Assembly (NCBI GenBank): GCA_026874595.1
Contig: CM049313.1
Span: forward strand, 50,889,659-50,953,658
Origin: Sipunculus nudus
Lineage: Eukaryota; Annelida; Sipuncula; Golfingiida; Sipunculidae
Direction: 5' to 3'
DNA length: 64,000 bases
Every line of letters starts with the position of its first letter. Position 1 is the stretch's first letter. This document shows positions 1 to 14,521 of the stretch, piece after piece. The notes beneath the pieces were generated by a model, which ran no database searches, was not told where the DNA came from, and saw nothing but the letters and a program-made list of their open reading frames with translations. Both the position numbers and the translations under genes were made by a program.

Positions 1-935
1 AATATCTGCAGGTATTGCGAAGAAAAGTCTGTACAAGTGTATTTGTCATGAAAATTTATATTTTACATGAAATTTTCTATGTTCAGGAGCCATAAAACAG
101 TCAAAAGTAGGTCAACTAGGACGAAACATGAACTCTATCTGTAACTGGTCAATATCTGCCCACACACCAAAAATCAGGCCAATATCTGCAGGCATTGCGA
201 AAAAAAGTCCGTACATGTGTATTTGTCATGAAATTTCATATTTTTCATGAAATTTTCTATGTTCAGGAGCTGTAAAACGGTCAAAAATAGGTCAACGGGG
301 ACGAAACACACACTCAATCTGTAACTGATCAATATCTGCCCACACACCAAAAATCAGGCCAATATCTGCAGGCATTGCGAAAAAAAATCCGTAAATGTGT
401 ATTTGTCATGAAAATGTCTATTTTCATGAAATTTTCTAAGTTTAGGAGCCGTAAAACAGTCAAAAGTAGGTCAACTGGGACAAAACATGAACTCGATCTG
501 TAACTGGTCATTATCTGCCCACACACCAAAAATCAGGCAATATCTGCAGGCATTGCGATAAAAAGTCCATACATATGTATTTGTAATGAAAATTTCTATT
601 TTTCATGAAATTTTTCCAAGTTTAGGCGACGTAAAACGGTCAAAAGTATGTCAACTGGGACAAAACACGAACTCAATCTGTAACTGGTCATTATCTGCCG
701 ACACCCCAAAAATCAGGCCAATATCTGCAGGCATTGCGAAAAAAAATCTGTACATGTGTATTTGTCATGAAAATTTCTGTTTTTCATGAAATTTTCTAAG
801 TTTAGGAGCTGTAAAACTGTCAAAAGTAGGTCAACCGGGACGAAACGGGAACTCAATCTGTAGCTGGTCTATATCTGCCCACACACCAAAAATCAGGCCA
901 ATATCTGCAGGCATTGCGAAAAAAAAACGTACAAC
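1..935. repeat. Tandem repeat, ~180-bp unit, about 5.2 copies
   Basis: Starts of AATATCTGCAGG are spaced 178-181 bp. Units differ by scattered substitutions and 1-bp indels, so the array is not freshly expanded. The array continues beyond the left edge of the window. Confidence 0.85.
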
Positions 936-1046
936 TGTTTGATTTAGGAATGACGGAATGACGGACGGACAGAATGACGTGGGGACGGAAGGACAGACAT
1001 GGGTAACACTATATGCCCCGGCCACTTTGTGGCGGGGGCATAAAAA
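1..1046 (+). mobile_element. Hairpin-capped repeat element with ~180-bp internal tandem repeats (5' end off window)
   Basis: About five head-to-tail units of ~180 bp begin at 1, 181, 361, 539, 720 and 900, each opening with AATATCTGCAGG and the GCATTGCGAAAAAAA tract. The last unit passes into a GACGGAATGACGGACGGAC-rich stretch. It then ends in a near-perfect hairpin: arms 1013-1025 and 1029-1041 with a 3-nt TTT loop and one mismatch, followed by TAAAAA. A complete short relative lies at 17006-17504. No protein is encoded; the small open frames here follow the tandem units. The hairpin cap and central tandem repeats resemble non-autonomous Helitron/Helentron-type elements and the bivalve 'pearl' elements. 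That class call is inference. Confidence 0.7.
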
Positions 1047-2078
1047 TCATTTAAAAGCAAATTGATTTCTTTAAAAATGTCAATTTAACACAACATGGCA
1101 TCTTCTTGATTACACCTTGAATTACTTTTTGTTTATTGGAGTGGAAACAGCATTTCAATTAAGGATATACAGTGAAACAATAACAATTACTGCATAACAC
1201 TTGGTAGGTTTGGGTTGTGATATGAGAATAACTGTACACCTGTCACAGCAGGGGATCTCCCCCAGTAACTGTAACAAATCAGAAACCCAGGCACAGCTGA
1301 CTTCCAGTGACCTGGAGGGGGACCCTGCATCTGTAACCTGTAATCAAAGCAAATGACTACAATAGAGCCTCAAGAAAAAAACCAATAACTAGCTTAATTT
1401 TCAAGCTTTTATTTTCAGATTTAAACAAATTAAATACTTATGTTTACATAATGTGAAAATTAAATCAATGGTACTTACAAGAAAAAAACGTGCCACGGTA
1501 AAATTTGGGCAAAATTTAAGGTACTGATTTTATTTTTATGCTAATAACTTAAAAAATTTACAAAATTCATATCTAATTTTGGACAAATAATTGAATCTTA
1601 ATTAAACATAGTTATATACTTGGGAAAATAGACTCTAGTTTCAAAATTTTTCATGTCAAGTGAGTAAATATTTTTCCTAATTTTTTACAAAGTCCATTTA
1701 GTTCGGACCCATAACTTAAAGAAATTATACTTAACAGACTTAATTTCTGGCATGTTCATAGGAACTATATAGAGAAATATTTATGATTAATATGAAGAAA
1801 AACAGATGAGTGGTTTTGATATTAGGCAGTCCTGAAGTGTGAAAATAGGTTTCAAATAAAAAATTGAGGTTTTTCCTTAATTTCTCAAAGGAAAGAAGTC
1901 GCAAAGACCCAGTTTTCGGCTTGGTAGGAGATCTTGGGGACATCTAACATTATGCCAAATTTTGGATTCCTAGGCCTTACGGTTTCAAAACGTGCCACAT
2001 CTATGGACGGACGGACGGACGACGGAAAAATTGACCACGACTATAGCTCAGATGACTTATAATCAGCTGAGCTAAAAA
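1047..2078 (+). mobile_element. Family A repeat element, 3' part
   Basis: From about 1436 this matches, in order, the sequence seen at 27310-27936 and 57130-57780: a CGTGCCA(C/T)GGT start, the GGGCAAAATTTAAGG block, a TTTTGATATTAGGCAGTCCTGAAG block, and a GACGGACGGACGGAC tract. It ends with the hairpin arms 2045-2057 and 2061-2073 (AGCTCAGATGACT / CAGCTGAGCT) followed by TAAAAA. The stretch 1088-1420 resembles 53311-54560, inside another family A element. The 5' terminus is not seen; the preceding element abuts it. Non-coding. Confidence 0.7.
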
Positions 2079-3346
2079 TCTTGTTGGATATATACATTTG
2101 CATCAGACTGCTTTTTAGTTATGATATAATTTTACCTATTTCTTGGAGGTGTTTTGGGTCCTGGATTGTCTTTGAAGCCAGAAGAACATTGATTTTGTTC
2201 ACTATCCAGCTGAAGAGTCTCCCATACACTGCTTTGGCGACTGCATCCAGTGAATCTGTATATCATGATAACAACATCAACATAGAACATAAGCTTGTTT
2301 CTCTATTTACAAATGTTTTAATATTTAATAAGCTATAGTGGTAAGGGTGCAAAAATATTTCAATATTTAATTTAATTTCCTTATCATTATGTTAAAACAT
2401 CAGTATTACCATTCATATACCATTTAAATTGTGTACACTGTGTGATATTCAAATAGTTGTCAAGATTATACTAATGAAGGCTCCCACTATTAGGCATTTC
2501 CCATCATGATAAAAATTAAAAAAAAACAGAAGAAGATCACAAGATTAACAATGATCAATTCAGCAAAGGTAGATACTGCCCATACTATCAGTAAAACTGG
2601 ACTGTGGGTGTCTCTGTATTCATGTAACAAGTAAATTTATTAACATAAAATAAACTTGCAAAATCCATCTTTTAAGAGTTGATCATTTTTTTTTTTAATA
2701 TAATATGATAGTAATATGATTTTAATAATCTTGTTCTTTAGCGGCATTTTTATTTCTTTCAATAAAAGAAGGTTGAGTGCTGGGATTACTATACTGTGAT
2801 ATGGTCCAGTAATAAAAACAAGACACTTCAACGTCAATTTTTTTTTCTGTGCAAGTGTCCCTCTTGCTTTTAAAAATGCCCATGTTTATTTATATCGGCA
2901 TATGAAATACATGCCTGACTCTTGTACACAGAAAAATTGTGAAGCATTCTATTTTTATTTCTGGGTTGTATTGCAGTACTGTAATTCTAGTGCATTTTTG
3001 TATTTACAAATATAGTATGTGCAGCAAAACTTTTACATAGATAGTCTGTGTTGTAAAGTATGGGAGAAGAATAGTGATTGATGTTGGGATTTTACTCTTT
3101 TTTCACTCTATTTTTTCAAAGCAAGTAACTATATTTTTCTAGGATAACCGACCTTTTTCAGCCTAAAACATACAAATGTGACAATCTAATCCCTATTATG
3201 ATGTAGGACTGATTATACTTTGAATATCGCATACCATAAATTTTTTATATAACATTATATACTTTACATCCAATGACTACATATGGATATAGGTATATGG
3301 ATGTATAGATATATTAGGCTCAACAGGTACAGAGCCTGAGACATAC
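2079..3346. other. Unique-looking AT-rich intron sequence
   Basis: It lies downstream of the last visible myosin exon and is probably intronic. I looked for the next myosin motor exon on the minus strand and did not find it. No repeat match elsewhere in the window was noticed. Confidence 0.5.
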
Positions 3347-3455
3347 CAAGAGACTGAGCCTTTGAGTAATTACGGCGGATGATGTCATCCTTGGTTTTTG
3401 TGATGCTGCAAGTCAGTGCTTGGTGTAGATCTTTTGGACTGAGCCCCAATAAGTT
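3347..3455 (-). CDS. Myosin exon 9
   Basis: 109 bp, preceded by ATTACAG and followed by GTATGT. It encodes [16 protein letters not shown] and then the segment through [11 protein letters not shown], the stretch of the motor just before the conserved ARDA/LYSRLF region. It ends in phase 1, so at least one more exon must follow to the left, outside the window. Confidence 0.85.
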
Positions 3456-6400
3456 CTGTAATAAACATGAAAATCAAAATTAGCCTAGTGTCATACTGTA
3501 GGGACACAGCTAGGCCTGTACAAACCATGTATCGTAAGTAAAAATAACTTAATTAAACAGTGTTGTAGGGGAGTCACAACTCTCGGAGGCCAAGACCAAG
3601 TCTGAATCATGGCTCTCTAAGGCCAAAGACTGTGTCTGAGTGAAGACCCACCAAAGCCAAGACTGAGTGTAAGTCACTGTACCTCTGAGAAAGAGACCAA
3701 GTCTAAGTCACCACTAACCAAGCCAGAGTCCATATAACTAGGATTCAGTGGCTAAATTCTGGTATGAGATATAGCTCAAATGCATAAGTATGTCAAACTT
3801 TGGCAGCTTTGGGCTGGCCTCAGGCCATGTCACTGAGGCTGGGTCATAGCCTTCCGAAACTAAGGCTTAGTCCAGCTTAACTTTACTTAACACTGAACTT
3901 AACAGTAGAAGAGTCATTGAAATAATTAATAACTGATAAGGGATTTATTTCCAACAGTAAATACTCACTGCACTTGTTGAAACATCATCTTTTCCCACCT
4001 TGACCTCCCCATCTTGGTTCTCATCTAGTGGGACATTACCAAGAGCCAGGATTCCTGCCAGGATTGTAAACATGTCCTGTTGTTCCTGTAAGGAAGATGT
4101 GCGTAGGATTTCATTTTCACTAATATTGCATTTAGGAATTTTTTAGTTTTTTTTTTTAACATGATCAACTTGTCTAAAAAAAGACGGCTCTATGGCCTGT
4201 AGATGGCGCTGTCAACAGAAAAAGTGTAAAGATAACTACATGTAAATGATAAGAAGGATTCACAAAAAAATCTCCTAGATTTCAGGCTTTTTATATACAC
4301 ACCTGGAATATCTTTCAGGAATTAGTATTTTGTTTGAGAATATCAAAATAACACCTTATTCTCTTTTAAGGATCTGGCATGCACGGTACATTGACCACAG
4401 ATCTTCAGTTAAAAAAAATTCCTAAAAATACAGATCCCAGATAATTTGACATGTAAACAATTTTTATGAGCATGTTGCGTTATTTTCTTGTGGTCAGCAT
4501 TACATGTTTTGTTACTAAACCAAACACATGCTAGGAAATCTGACAAAACTTTTAGAGAAATCTTTTTTTATTTACTATAATTTTCTTAGATATCATATTC
4601 TCTTTTTGTTTATACAATAGATCTAATCATGCAGTATCAGTCGTCACCAACAGATGTCACTTGTGGGATGGAAAAGATAAATAAACATAGTTTGAACTTG
4701 ATGAACACTTAGTTTATACCTCATCTGTGAATCCCACCATGTCCAAGGCATTCAGCAGCTCCTCATACAGCTCCCTCTGGTGGTCAGTCCTTACACCTCC
4801 GTGAGACAAATATCTATAGCACCAGGACATGGAACATACATTATCTAATAGACATATCTAAATGAATGTTTTTTTTTCTTTTACCCACTAAGGCATGACT
4901 GTTATCATTTATAATCCTGTAAAATGAAAGTAAAATGTTTAAAAATCAAAGAAAGATTTACATAGCACCACCAGTCTTGCAAATGAAGAGAATATCCAAT
5001 ATCAACAAGCTAACAAATTAAATACAAAATTTAGGTAACATTTATGAAGGAATGCTTTTAAGTAAAGGCACTGTGTGGCACTTATAATTAATTGAACATG
5101 GTGCATAACAGTAATCAAATGATTACTATAAATACATTATAACAATTTACCTTCAGGTTCAAATCAAAGATTTATTTCAGGTATGCATCTTAGATGTTGG
5201 GCAAGGAGGGATTAATCATTTGTACTGAGGTGAGTTATATCCTAAATTAGATCAACAACTTCAGGAAGGGGAGAGGGGGAGGGTTGTTAAACTTAAAAAA
5301 GCATGTATTGTACAGAAATGAAAGGTAATTTCTTCCAAAGGGGGGGGTTACAACCCACCCCAAAATTTTTCCCCTCTGCATCTGCCATTGTATTTGTTGA
5401 ATTTTTAAACCATACCTGTATTCACTGGGTTGTTTGAGTTTGAGTGCTTTCTGTTTGTCATCAGGTAATCCTGCTAACATGTAGTAGAACACATGGAAGT
5501 TCTCCTCTCCAGGGGCTTGGCGAATCACCCGGGACTTCTCCAACAGATATTCTGATATCTTAGCACCAATAACTGAAAATTATGCCATATAATATAGATT
5601 AACACTTTAAACTTTTTCAGACAGCATAAAGGATGTTATAATGTTGCAACAAGATTACATTATTTTCTTAGATCTCTGACAGTTATTAAAATTAGAGTTT
5701 AACCTGCAAGCATACTAATAAGCTTTGTGTCTGTCAATTATATGTGTATCTTTGTGATAATACTTTGTTGCTTCATAGAAAACACATATCTGAAGCAGAA
5801 CCAGAGGGGGTCCAGGGTTTCCAGACCCCTCCCCTTTTTTTAGCCCCTTCAACCCGTTTTTTAACAGTTTCAGACAAATTTTGGCCTCAAGGACCCCCCT
5901 TTTTCTGGACCTGGGGACATGTTTTAGGTTTATCAAACTTCACCAATTAGACCCCTCCTTAAGCTCTTCCATAAGGTGGATCAGCACCTGCATATGATAC
6001 TGAAATCTCATTTATCATGCATGTCACATGATAGAAGATACTTTTCTCTGTTCAGGCATCAATCTTCATGTAACGGAAGATGCAGACTTCTAGGAGGAGA
6101 TTTTGTTCCATGAATATGTAAAAGGATTTTACTCAAGAACAGTCAATTAGATTTGAGACCATCTGAAAATTTGTCCATGATTGTTAGAGGTACATGTGGT
6201 ATATGTGTTTTCTGATTTCTGTCAATTTGTGCACTAATTCATCCAGAAAACATCCAGAAAACAAACTTGTAAAACTCACCTTGTCCATCATGAAACTTCA
6301 GTTGAATATACTTTCCAAACCGGCTGGAGTTGTCATTCATTAAAGTCTGTGCGTTACCAAATGCTTCCAACAGCGGGTTCACCTAATTAATGTAATTGAA

Positions 6401-9400
6401 ACTGTCCATGATTTTTATACAGAATATGCTACACAAATTAAAGGCACTAAAATGTAAATATATACACATCATGCTGCAGTTTCCTGTGAAATCTCATTCA
6501 TTTTGACATGAACACGATGATCAGTTTTTTGTAGTTCCCTGACTGTTTACCAGGTGTCAGCACATATCAGCGTGAGCAAAGTGGATCTGCCAGAGACCTT
6601 CCAGCTGTCAATAAATCATAGGAACACAATTATCAATGAAGTTATAAGCAGTATGTGTTTACCTGTCTGCCTGTTTGTCTTTCTGTGTACCCGAAGTATA
6701 AAAATTCCACTGAATTTTAGGTGTTTCCTGAAGACAGGATATACAGGTTTGAATAAACTTGAAGAGGTACTCAGTATGTACATGCAAAGTAATTATTTAT
6801 CTATTTGTACATGCCTGAAAACTGAATTGAACAGAAGGGCAAAATGTATGCTGGCTCTAGTTTAAGCATTTGGTACTATCACAATTCATAGTGTATGTAT
6901 ACAGACTGCATGATGTGTGCAGTTAATATTTAACAAAAATGAACAAACAAAAAATGTACAGGGTAAAAAATTATTTGCATATTTTAGAATCAATATCATC
7001 TAAAAGTTACATAAGTCGTGCACTCACTTGGAGAATCTGTTGCTCAAGCTGAGTATTCCCACGACAGATATCCACCAGGTGTTTGATGAGAAGTTTAGTG
7101 CTTTCTGTTTTTCCTGCTCCAGACTCGCCACTGGAACATCAAGAATATTACAGTAAAACCTCGCCTTATACCCACCTCAATTAAGTGAGTACCTCAAAAT
7201 GACAACCACTTTTTGATGGTCCATATTCCTTTCTTCCTCTTCCTCTTTAGACGACCACTTCAAAAGTGCGACCACTTTATTGAGGTCCAAATATTGGTTG
7301 TAATTTCGAGGTATTAGAGTATTTAATCAATAATTTTTCCGCACTAGTTACACCAATATTCCAACAGTAATACCTGAAACAATCAGTAAATAATACAATT
7401 CTGTAACTAAACTTCACACAACAGCATAGAGACTTAATGGTTATTTATTAGATTTCAGCAAACATAATAAACTATGTGTAGATGATATTTATAACTCAAT
7501 TAGTCAGACCTTATTTTACTTACTGGTACAATGGATACATAAAAGGAATCACTGACAATGGATCTTAAACATGGCTACGAGTTTCATAAATGCAAAATGG
7601 ATATATGTATAATAGCCTATATCATTTAGATATTAGCATCCCGTGCAATAACAGAAGAGATCAGCAAATTGCGTTTTGTTTATTATCTACAGTGGAAAAC
7701 ATGATGAAGAAATGAACCCACGCAGAATTAACAGTGTAATCTGAAAAATATCTGTGAGACCTGTATAATTTGCCCTAAGTTCTCAAGAATTAGGTAGGTG
7801 GCACTGACTGTGCTGTCTCAGTCCATCATATCAGACACACCTGTCTAGACCTTTCTGATCTGACACCTTTATCAAAGTCCTAAAAAGCATCACAAAGTGA
7901 TATATAAATATTGTGAATGCACTTAGAGCACCACTTTATTATGCATTATAGCTCTACGGGTTCATCCCAATTAAAAACTCATATTTTTTATTGTTTATGC
8001 ACACTGAATAAGCTTAAAAATAGCAGCACATGGGTTATAATTCTCAGCAGTGTTGTCATTGAGTCATGAGCTTCCAAGACCAAGCCGAAGTCATGACCCT
8101 CCAAGACCAAGGCTGAGTCACGGCCCTCAGAGGCTGAGACCTGTTCACCACAAACAAAGTCAGAGTCCATACAACTAGGATTCAATGTTTGTATTCTGGT
8201 ATGTGTTAAAGCTCATGTGGCCACTACTGTTCAATAAAGTTTCTCGAACAAAGCTGCAAGGTTTTTAGAGCAGAAAGAATGGGGACATTATATTCTAAGC
8301 CAATGTATAAATAATAGGACAAACTGTAGCGGCCCAGAGCCAGCCTCAGCACATCACTGCAGCTGAATGTGAGTCACTGCCTTCCAGGGTCAAGGCTGAG
8401 ACCTTCAACACTGATTCCAAGCTTAAGATCCACCACAAGCTCTGGGTCAGACTATGTATACATTTGTACCCACCTGATCAGGATGCACTGGTTTTGCGGG
8501 GCAGTGCTCCTCATACCCCGCATGCTCTGGTAGGCCGCATCAGATACAGCAAATATGTGTGGAGGCTGGCTGCCCCTCTTACTGAGAATGTACTTCTGTC
8601 CCACCTGAAAGGTATGGCATAATCATACAGAAATACATCTGGATTTACATTACGTGAAGTTATATTAGACAGTGCAAATTTATATGTGCAAGGACTGAAT
8701 GGCCATCCCTCCCCAAAATATGTACCGGGACTTGCAAATAACCTGAAACTTTTTATATTATATTTAATATTATATATGCACATATATTTTTGCAGATTTA
8801 CCTTTTGCATGAATATCAGTTACATAAACCTTTTTTTAAAATTATGTGTAGGGACTAGCCATCACATCCCACCTCCAATGTGTAGTTTTGTCAAACCTAA
8901 ATTACCTAACATACATATTTATATACATATTTATATACATACACTGGTAACCCTCACAGTAAATCTATTTAAAATTGCACAGGCACTTATATATGATTAT
9001 ACAAATATGTGCAGAGGCTTGCACTCCCTTTACCTCATAATGTACTTTTGTTCATCCTGTAAAATATTATATTTATCTGGAGACAGGTCTTGTGGAATTA
9101 CTTTAACAGAATAAAGGTACTGATACATGCATAAATATTAACAAGGCCTACAGGCCTAATGCAAACCTGTGCAATGAGATTACCCCAGGTATAATGCTTC
9201 AATGCTGGACCATTACTTTTCAAGAACATGTGTAACATGTATATGAACAATGCAAGTACTAAATACTCAGAACAAGAAACAATTAAACAAACATCACTGC
9301 TGCAATTCTGGCATGGGTGCACACAACACTAAAATTATAATATGGGTAGTTAACAAGCGACTACGTGTATCCACCAAAATCAGAGTGGGAAAGGTGGTTA

Positions 9401-12400
9401 GGCATGGATTGAGTGGCAAGGGGAAATAGAGTGAGGTGTGTTGCATAATAGCCTGGATGTCTGCAGCCGAAATGTGTATGTAGGTTGCAACACCTACCAC
9501 AAAATCCAGAAAGCTGTCAAAGATATATAAACATGCAAAATTTTAGGCAGATAAGTCAAACCACTACTGAGATATGAGTGATTTTAGCCTAGGCAGACAA
9601 ACAGACAGACCTTGTGCAAAAATGGTGGCAGGTGGCACCACCAATTTTGTGTGTGATTAAGAGCTATGTGAGATCTATTCACATGCAAAATGTTGGCCCA
9701 ATCGGTCAAACGTTTCCCGAGAAATGAGCTTGGATGTCTGCAGAGTAAACCTGAATGTAGGATGTGCCATCTGTCATAAAATCAAGAAAGCTTTCCAGGA
9801 TGTATAAACCTGCAAAATTTCAGGTAGATATGTCAAACCACTGGTGAGATATGAGTGATTTTACGCCAAGGCAGATGAACCGATGGATGCTGTGCATAAA
9901 TGGTTGCAGGTGGCGCCACCAGTTTTGCATATAATGAAGAGCTATGTGAGATCTATACACATGCAAAATTTTGGCCTAATCAGTCCAACAGTTCCCGAGA
10001 TATGAGCTTATATGTCTGCAGAGTAAACCTGAATGTAGGTGGCGCCACCTGTCATAAAATCGAGAAAGCTGTCCAGGATGTATAAACCTGCAAAATTTCA
10101 GGTGGATAAGTCAAACCACTGCTGAGATGAGTGATATTATCCCAAGGCAGATGAATAGATGGACGCTGTGCAAAAATGGTTGCAGGTGGCGCCACCATTT
10201 TTAGCTTATGTTATAAACCTATCAAAGGGCTACATTTGTGCAAAATTTTTAGCCTGATCGGTCAAACGGTTCCCAAGATATGTGGGTTTATGTATGGAAA
10301 CAGACACACAAATGGACGCTGGGCAGCACGGAAAGGTCAGAGGACAACAAAAAATGAGGGTGCAGCAGTTCATGTGCCTTGATGATAAACCTGATTCGCT
10401 TAAAATGCAAACCAAGTTTTTTCAAACAGTTGAAAGATATAGTTCCAATAATCTGGGAATTCTGCATCTAAACATTGTATCCAGACGTCTAGATGCCAGA
10501 GCCAGGTCAGTTAAAATTGCCATGGTGATGTCTGGACCCCACCTGTTTGTACTGAGTGACCTCTTGACTTGGCTGCTGAAACTCAGCATATTGTCAAATC
10601 TGTTTTCAAATACAGAAAGCCTTTTTCAATTTGGTACAATGCTTTTTTAAAACTATATTTACCTAATCTATTCTTATAAAACTGGCAGAACCCTAACATA
10701 GAATATTTCTTGTAAAGTTTAAACCAATCAGCTTAACAGTTTCATCATAAATCAGTGTATAAGCTAGAAGAGTTTAAAATTACATTTTTGCTTGTAAAAA
10801 ACACATCAATGTAGGTGGCGCTACCAATACCTCAAAATCAGATATGACATATGTGACAAACATTGGTATAAAATTTGGTGATTATAGCTCAAGCTGTTTC
10901 TGAGATTTTAATATTAGTGTGTTTTTTTGGACAGATGACTAAGTTCAACCTCCTGTAACTCGGCCAAAAATCTCCGAACTGGAACCATTCAAACAAACTT
11001 GAGAGAGATTGTTCTAGGGATCATTTCTATGAAATATTGGACAATTTGGCTTGACAGTTTCAGAGAAGAAGATTTTTAAATGTTTTTTGAGCTTTTTCTC
11101 TATAAAATCTAAATTAATGCAGATACCCAATAATAAGCTCCAGGGCACCAAGTTTCACATGTGACTAATTCTTACATGTAATTTGGAGCTGCCAGCCCTG
11201 AGTTTCCGACTTACAGCCATGGACGGCGGAAAGCCAGCCCTGGACTGCGGAGGGCTGACGGACCACGCTGCGCCATCGCATAAGCTCACAGGTTCGCTAA
11301 AAATTCTGCCAAGTGGTTATGGAGGAGTTCTCAAGAAACCTATGCGGTGATGGCAGCAGCGTTGGCATCCGACTGAAAACATAGTATCCGCAAAACCCTG
11401 TTTTGGCGATATAATGATTGTAGCTGGCACCACCAGTCTTGTATACAACAAAGAGATATATACATATGCCCAATGTCAGACTGATATGTAAAACCCCTCC
11501 TGTGAAATAAGCAGGGACATACACTGTGCAAAAATTATTGTAGGTGGAGCCACCATTCTTGTACACTATAAAGCTACCTGATATGTATAAACATGCCCAA
11601 TTTTAGGCTGATGTATCAAATTCCTCTGTAGAAATAAGCAGGCGCATACACTGCAAAAGTCAATGTAGGTGGCACCACCTATCTTGTAAATGAGAATACC
11701 ATCAAAGACGCATAGACAGGTCAAAATATCAGTCCAATACATCAAACTTCCCCAGAGTTTGATCCACTGGGCTGACAAGGGTAAGCTGAGTAAGGCAGTT
11801 GCCCCCGAGTGACCTGTGACAAATTGCTGCCTTAAGCTACTGCACTGAGTGAACTCTTGACCTGCACCTGGCTAGATTGAGTGAACTTTTGACCTGTACC
11901 TGGCTGCACTGAGTGAACTCGACCTGTTGCATAATCTGACACATTTGGCAGGCTGCCAAAGCTATAAATAGATTCAGGCTGAACTTTGGTGCCAAATATA
12001 ATGCTGTGAGCAGTCTGCAAAAGCTATAAATAGAATGCAGCTATTGCACTGAGTGAACTCTTGACCTATACCTGTCTGCACTTCTTCCAGTCCTGGCACT
12101 GTGCCAAAACTATTTATAGAGCTGACATAATCTTGGCTAATGGCCAACATCAAGGCACTGGCAATCTGTCAATGGTAAACCAAGTGCTACCATCTGTACA
12201 CAAAAGTGGTCCCTACTTGAAATAAGTTTGAAATTTATTTTCCCAATACAAAATGCTTTTCAGCTGACTTTTTATATAAAAGACATCAGGAATATATGTT
12301 AAATTACTACGATGCATACTGAATGCAAAATTAAAATACAGATATATCTCATTGATGGCAAATTCCTGAATTAAGTTGAGTAGGGATACCAATAATTTAT

Positions 12401-14462
12401 AATCCACATATAGTTGTATTTATATAGCCACAGAGAGCTGAATATCCATAATTGTAACATTGCCTGGTATGATGAATAACTTAATTCATTAATCTAAATT
12501 TTTTAAAAGCTTTTAAAAAACATTGTCAATATTAACCTTAGATAACCTGAAATATATGTCTAGAGGCATGATGTAATGGATGCTGATAAACAGATGCCAG
12601 GCTAGATGTAACAGCAACACACAGTTAACATATATGGTAAAATGACTCAATTGAATCTCCATAATTCAGCCAAAAATCATTCATGTGGAACCATTAATGA
12701 CAATTATTGTAAGAATTATTGTAGGGATTATTCTTGTAAAATATTTAACAAACTGGCTCCAGTTGCATCAGTCAAAAAACGTTTCGCAGGTTTATAACTC
12801 ACATATGAAGATACAGCAAACTGGTTAAGTTCAGCTCTCCGTAACTCAACCAAAAAACACTGAACCAAAACCATTTGGATAAACTTGAATTATCAACATC
12901 TGAGGATAATTAATGTGTGAGATTTAAGAATTTGGCCCAGAGGTTTTTGAGAAGAAGATCTTTGTAGCCACTGAGCTAAAATGGGCTGTTATGGCATATG
13001 ACTAAATTCAGGGATCATTTCTGTGAAATATTGGAAATTTTTCAAATAAAATTTGGCTGGACAGTTTCGGAGAAGAAAATTTTTAAAGCTTTTTTAGCTT
13101 TTTCCCTATAAAATCTAAGAAAATGCAGTTAGAAAAAAATAAACAAAATCTGATATAGTTTTTTGGATGACTGATTATTTGCAAAAAAATTGGTGATGCT
13201 AGCTCCTGTTGTTTTTGAGATAGCTATGGTTAACGTACAGATGATGCATGATGCCGCACCATCACATAAGCTCACAGGTTCGCTAAAAAGATATGTGTGT
13301 ATGTACCTGTACTGCCTGTGGAATCTGCCTGAAAGACAAACTGTCTAATAAGACCACTCCTCTATTAAGAGGTAAGACCACCCATGAGTGAATAAAATCA
13401 TTCACATTTGTAATAGCTGACCTGTCTACTAAGCCTGCCTCTGAATTAAGACCACTTTTGACAAATCCCATTGGTGTTTCATTACACATATTTCACAGTT
13501 TATAGATTTGCATTACATGTATAGGCATGGTGTATGTGCTGATATATGTATAAATGAAGTAAATAGCTGCCACCTTTAATCACCTTTTTCATTTATATAA
13601 CTTCATAATCAATCAACTTTGACTAAATCCTGGTACATGTACTGTTCAGGCAGCGTTTTAGGTCACAAAAGAAAATACTACAGTATGTAAGTCAAAATGT
13701 ACTTTTTAACAATAATATATATATATCTTATTTAAAATGTGCATAAATTTGGGAGGTGGGCAAGAATAAGGCAATTAAATATTACTGGTAAAGTCAATAT
13801 AAACAGATACTTTTTAGTGTTTGCCATTTTCCTAAACTATTTGAAATTTTGTGAAGTAGAATCACATTTATTTGCACACTCCTGAAATAAAATAGCACAC
13901 TAAGGACTTACATCTTTCCCATAGAGCCCCAGGTCCTGGAACGGATTAACTGCAACCAAGATGTCTCCGACATATGTCTGTAAAGAAATGGTAGCACGAA
14001 AATATGTTAAATTAGCATTATTTGCTAAGGATGATTCAATGAATTATAATAATGTTGCATTTGATAAGATTCATCAACCTATATATCTCTAAAAATCACC
14101 ATTTTTTTTATAAATTACCTTAAAGTAGCCATCATTGGTGCACTTTCCATGTATAAAAGGCCATATTATGTAATACTAAGGAGTTTAAATATGGGAAGGG
14201 AAAATACAAGGGGGGGGGGGCGCTATCATTCCCTGTGTAATATAAATATATTTATATGTATATTTATATATACATATATATATATACAAACACACACACA
14301 CACACACACCTGAAGGGGCATACATATGATAATAACATCTTGTCCATAATCATATTTGATTTATAGTACAGACCTGTCATTATAAAGGTGAACAGGCCTT
14401 CTTCAATAATTATTGTTCCAACTGTACACCTTTAGTTCATATATATAATGCTTTAATATGCC

Positions 14463-14521
<59 letters not shown>

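Noticed and set aside
1-3346. Search for further myosin exons to the left
   Set aside because: No segment like the ARDA...LYSRLF region with splice sites was seen on the minus strand; presumed beyond the window.
8686-9114. 142-codon open frame on the plus strand
   Set aside because: Low-complexity AT-rich composition, no domain, it overlaps repeat sequence and has no splice or codon signal.
10176-10650. Overlapping open frames over the GGTGGCGCCACC units
   Set aside because: They follow repeat units; the frames are not kept between copies at 9900, 62480 or 63000.
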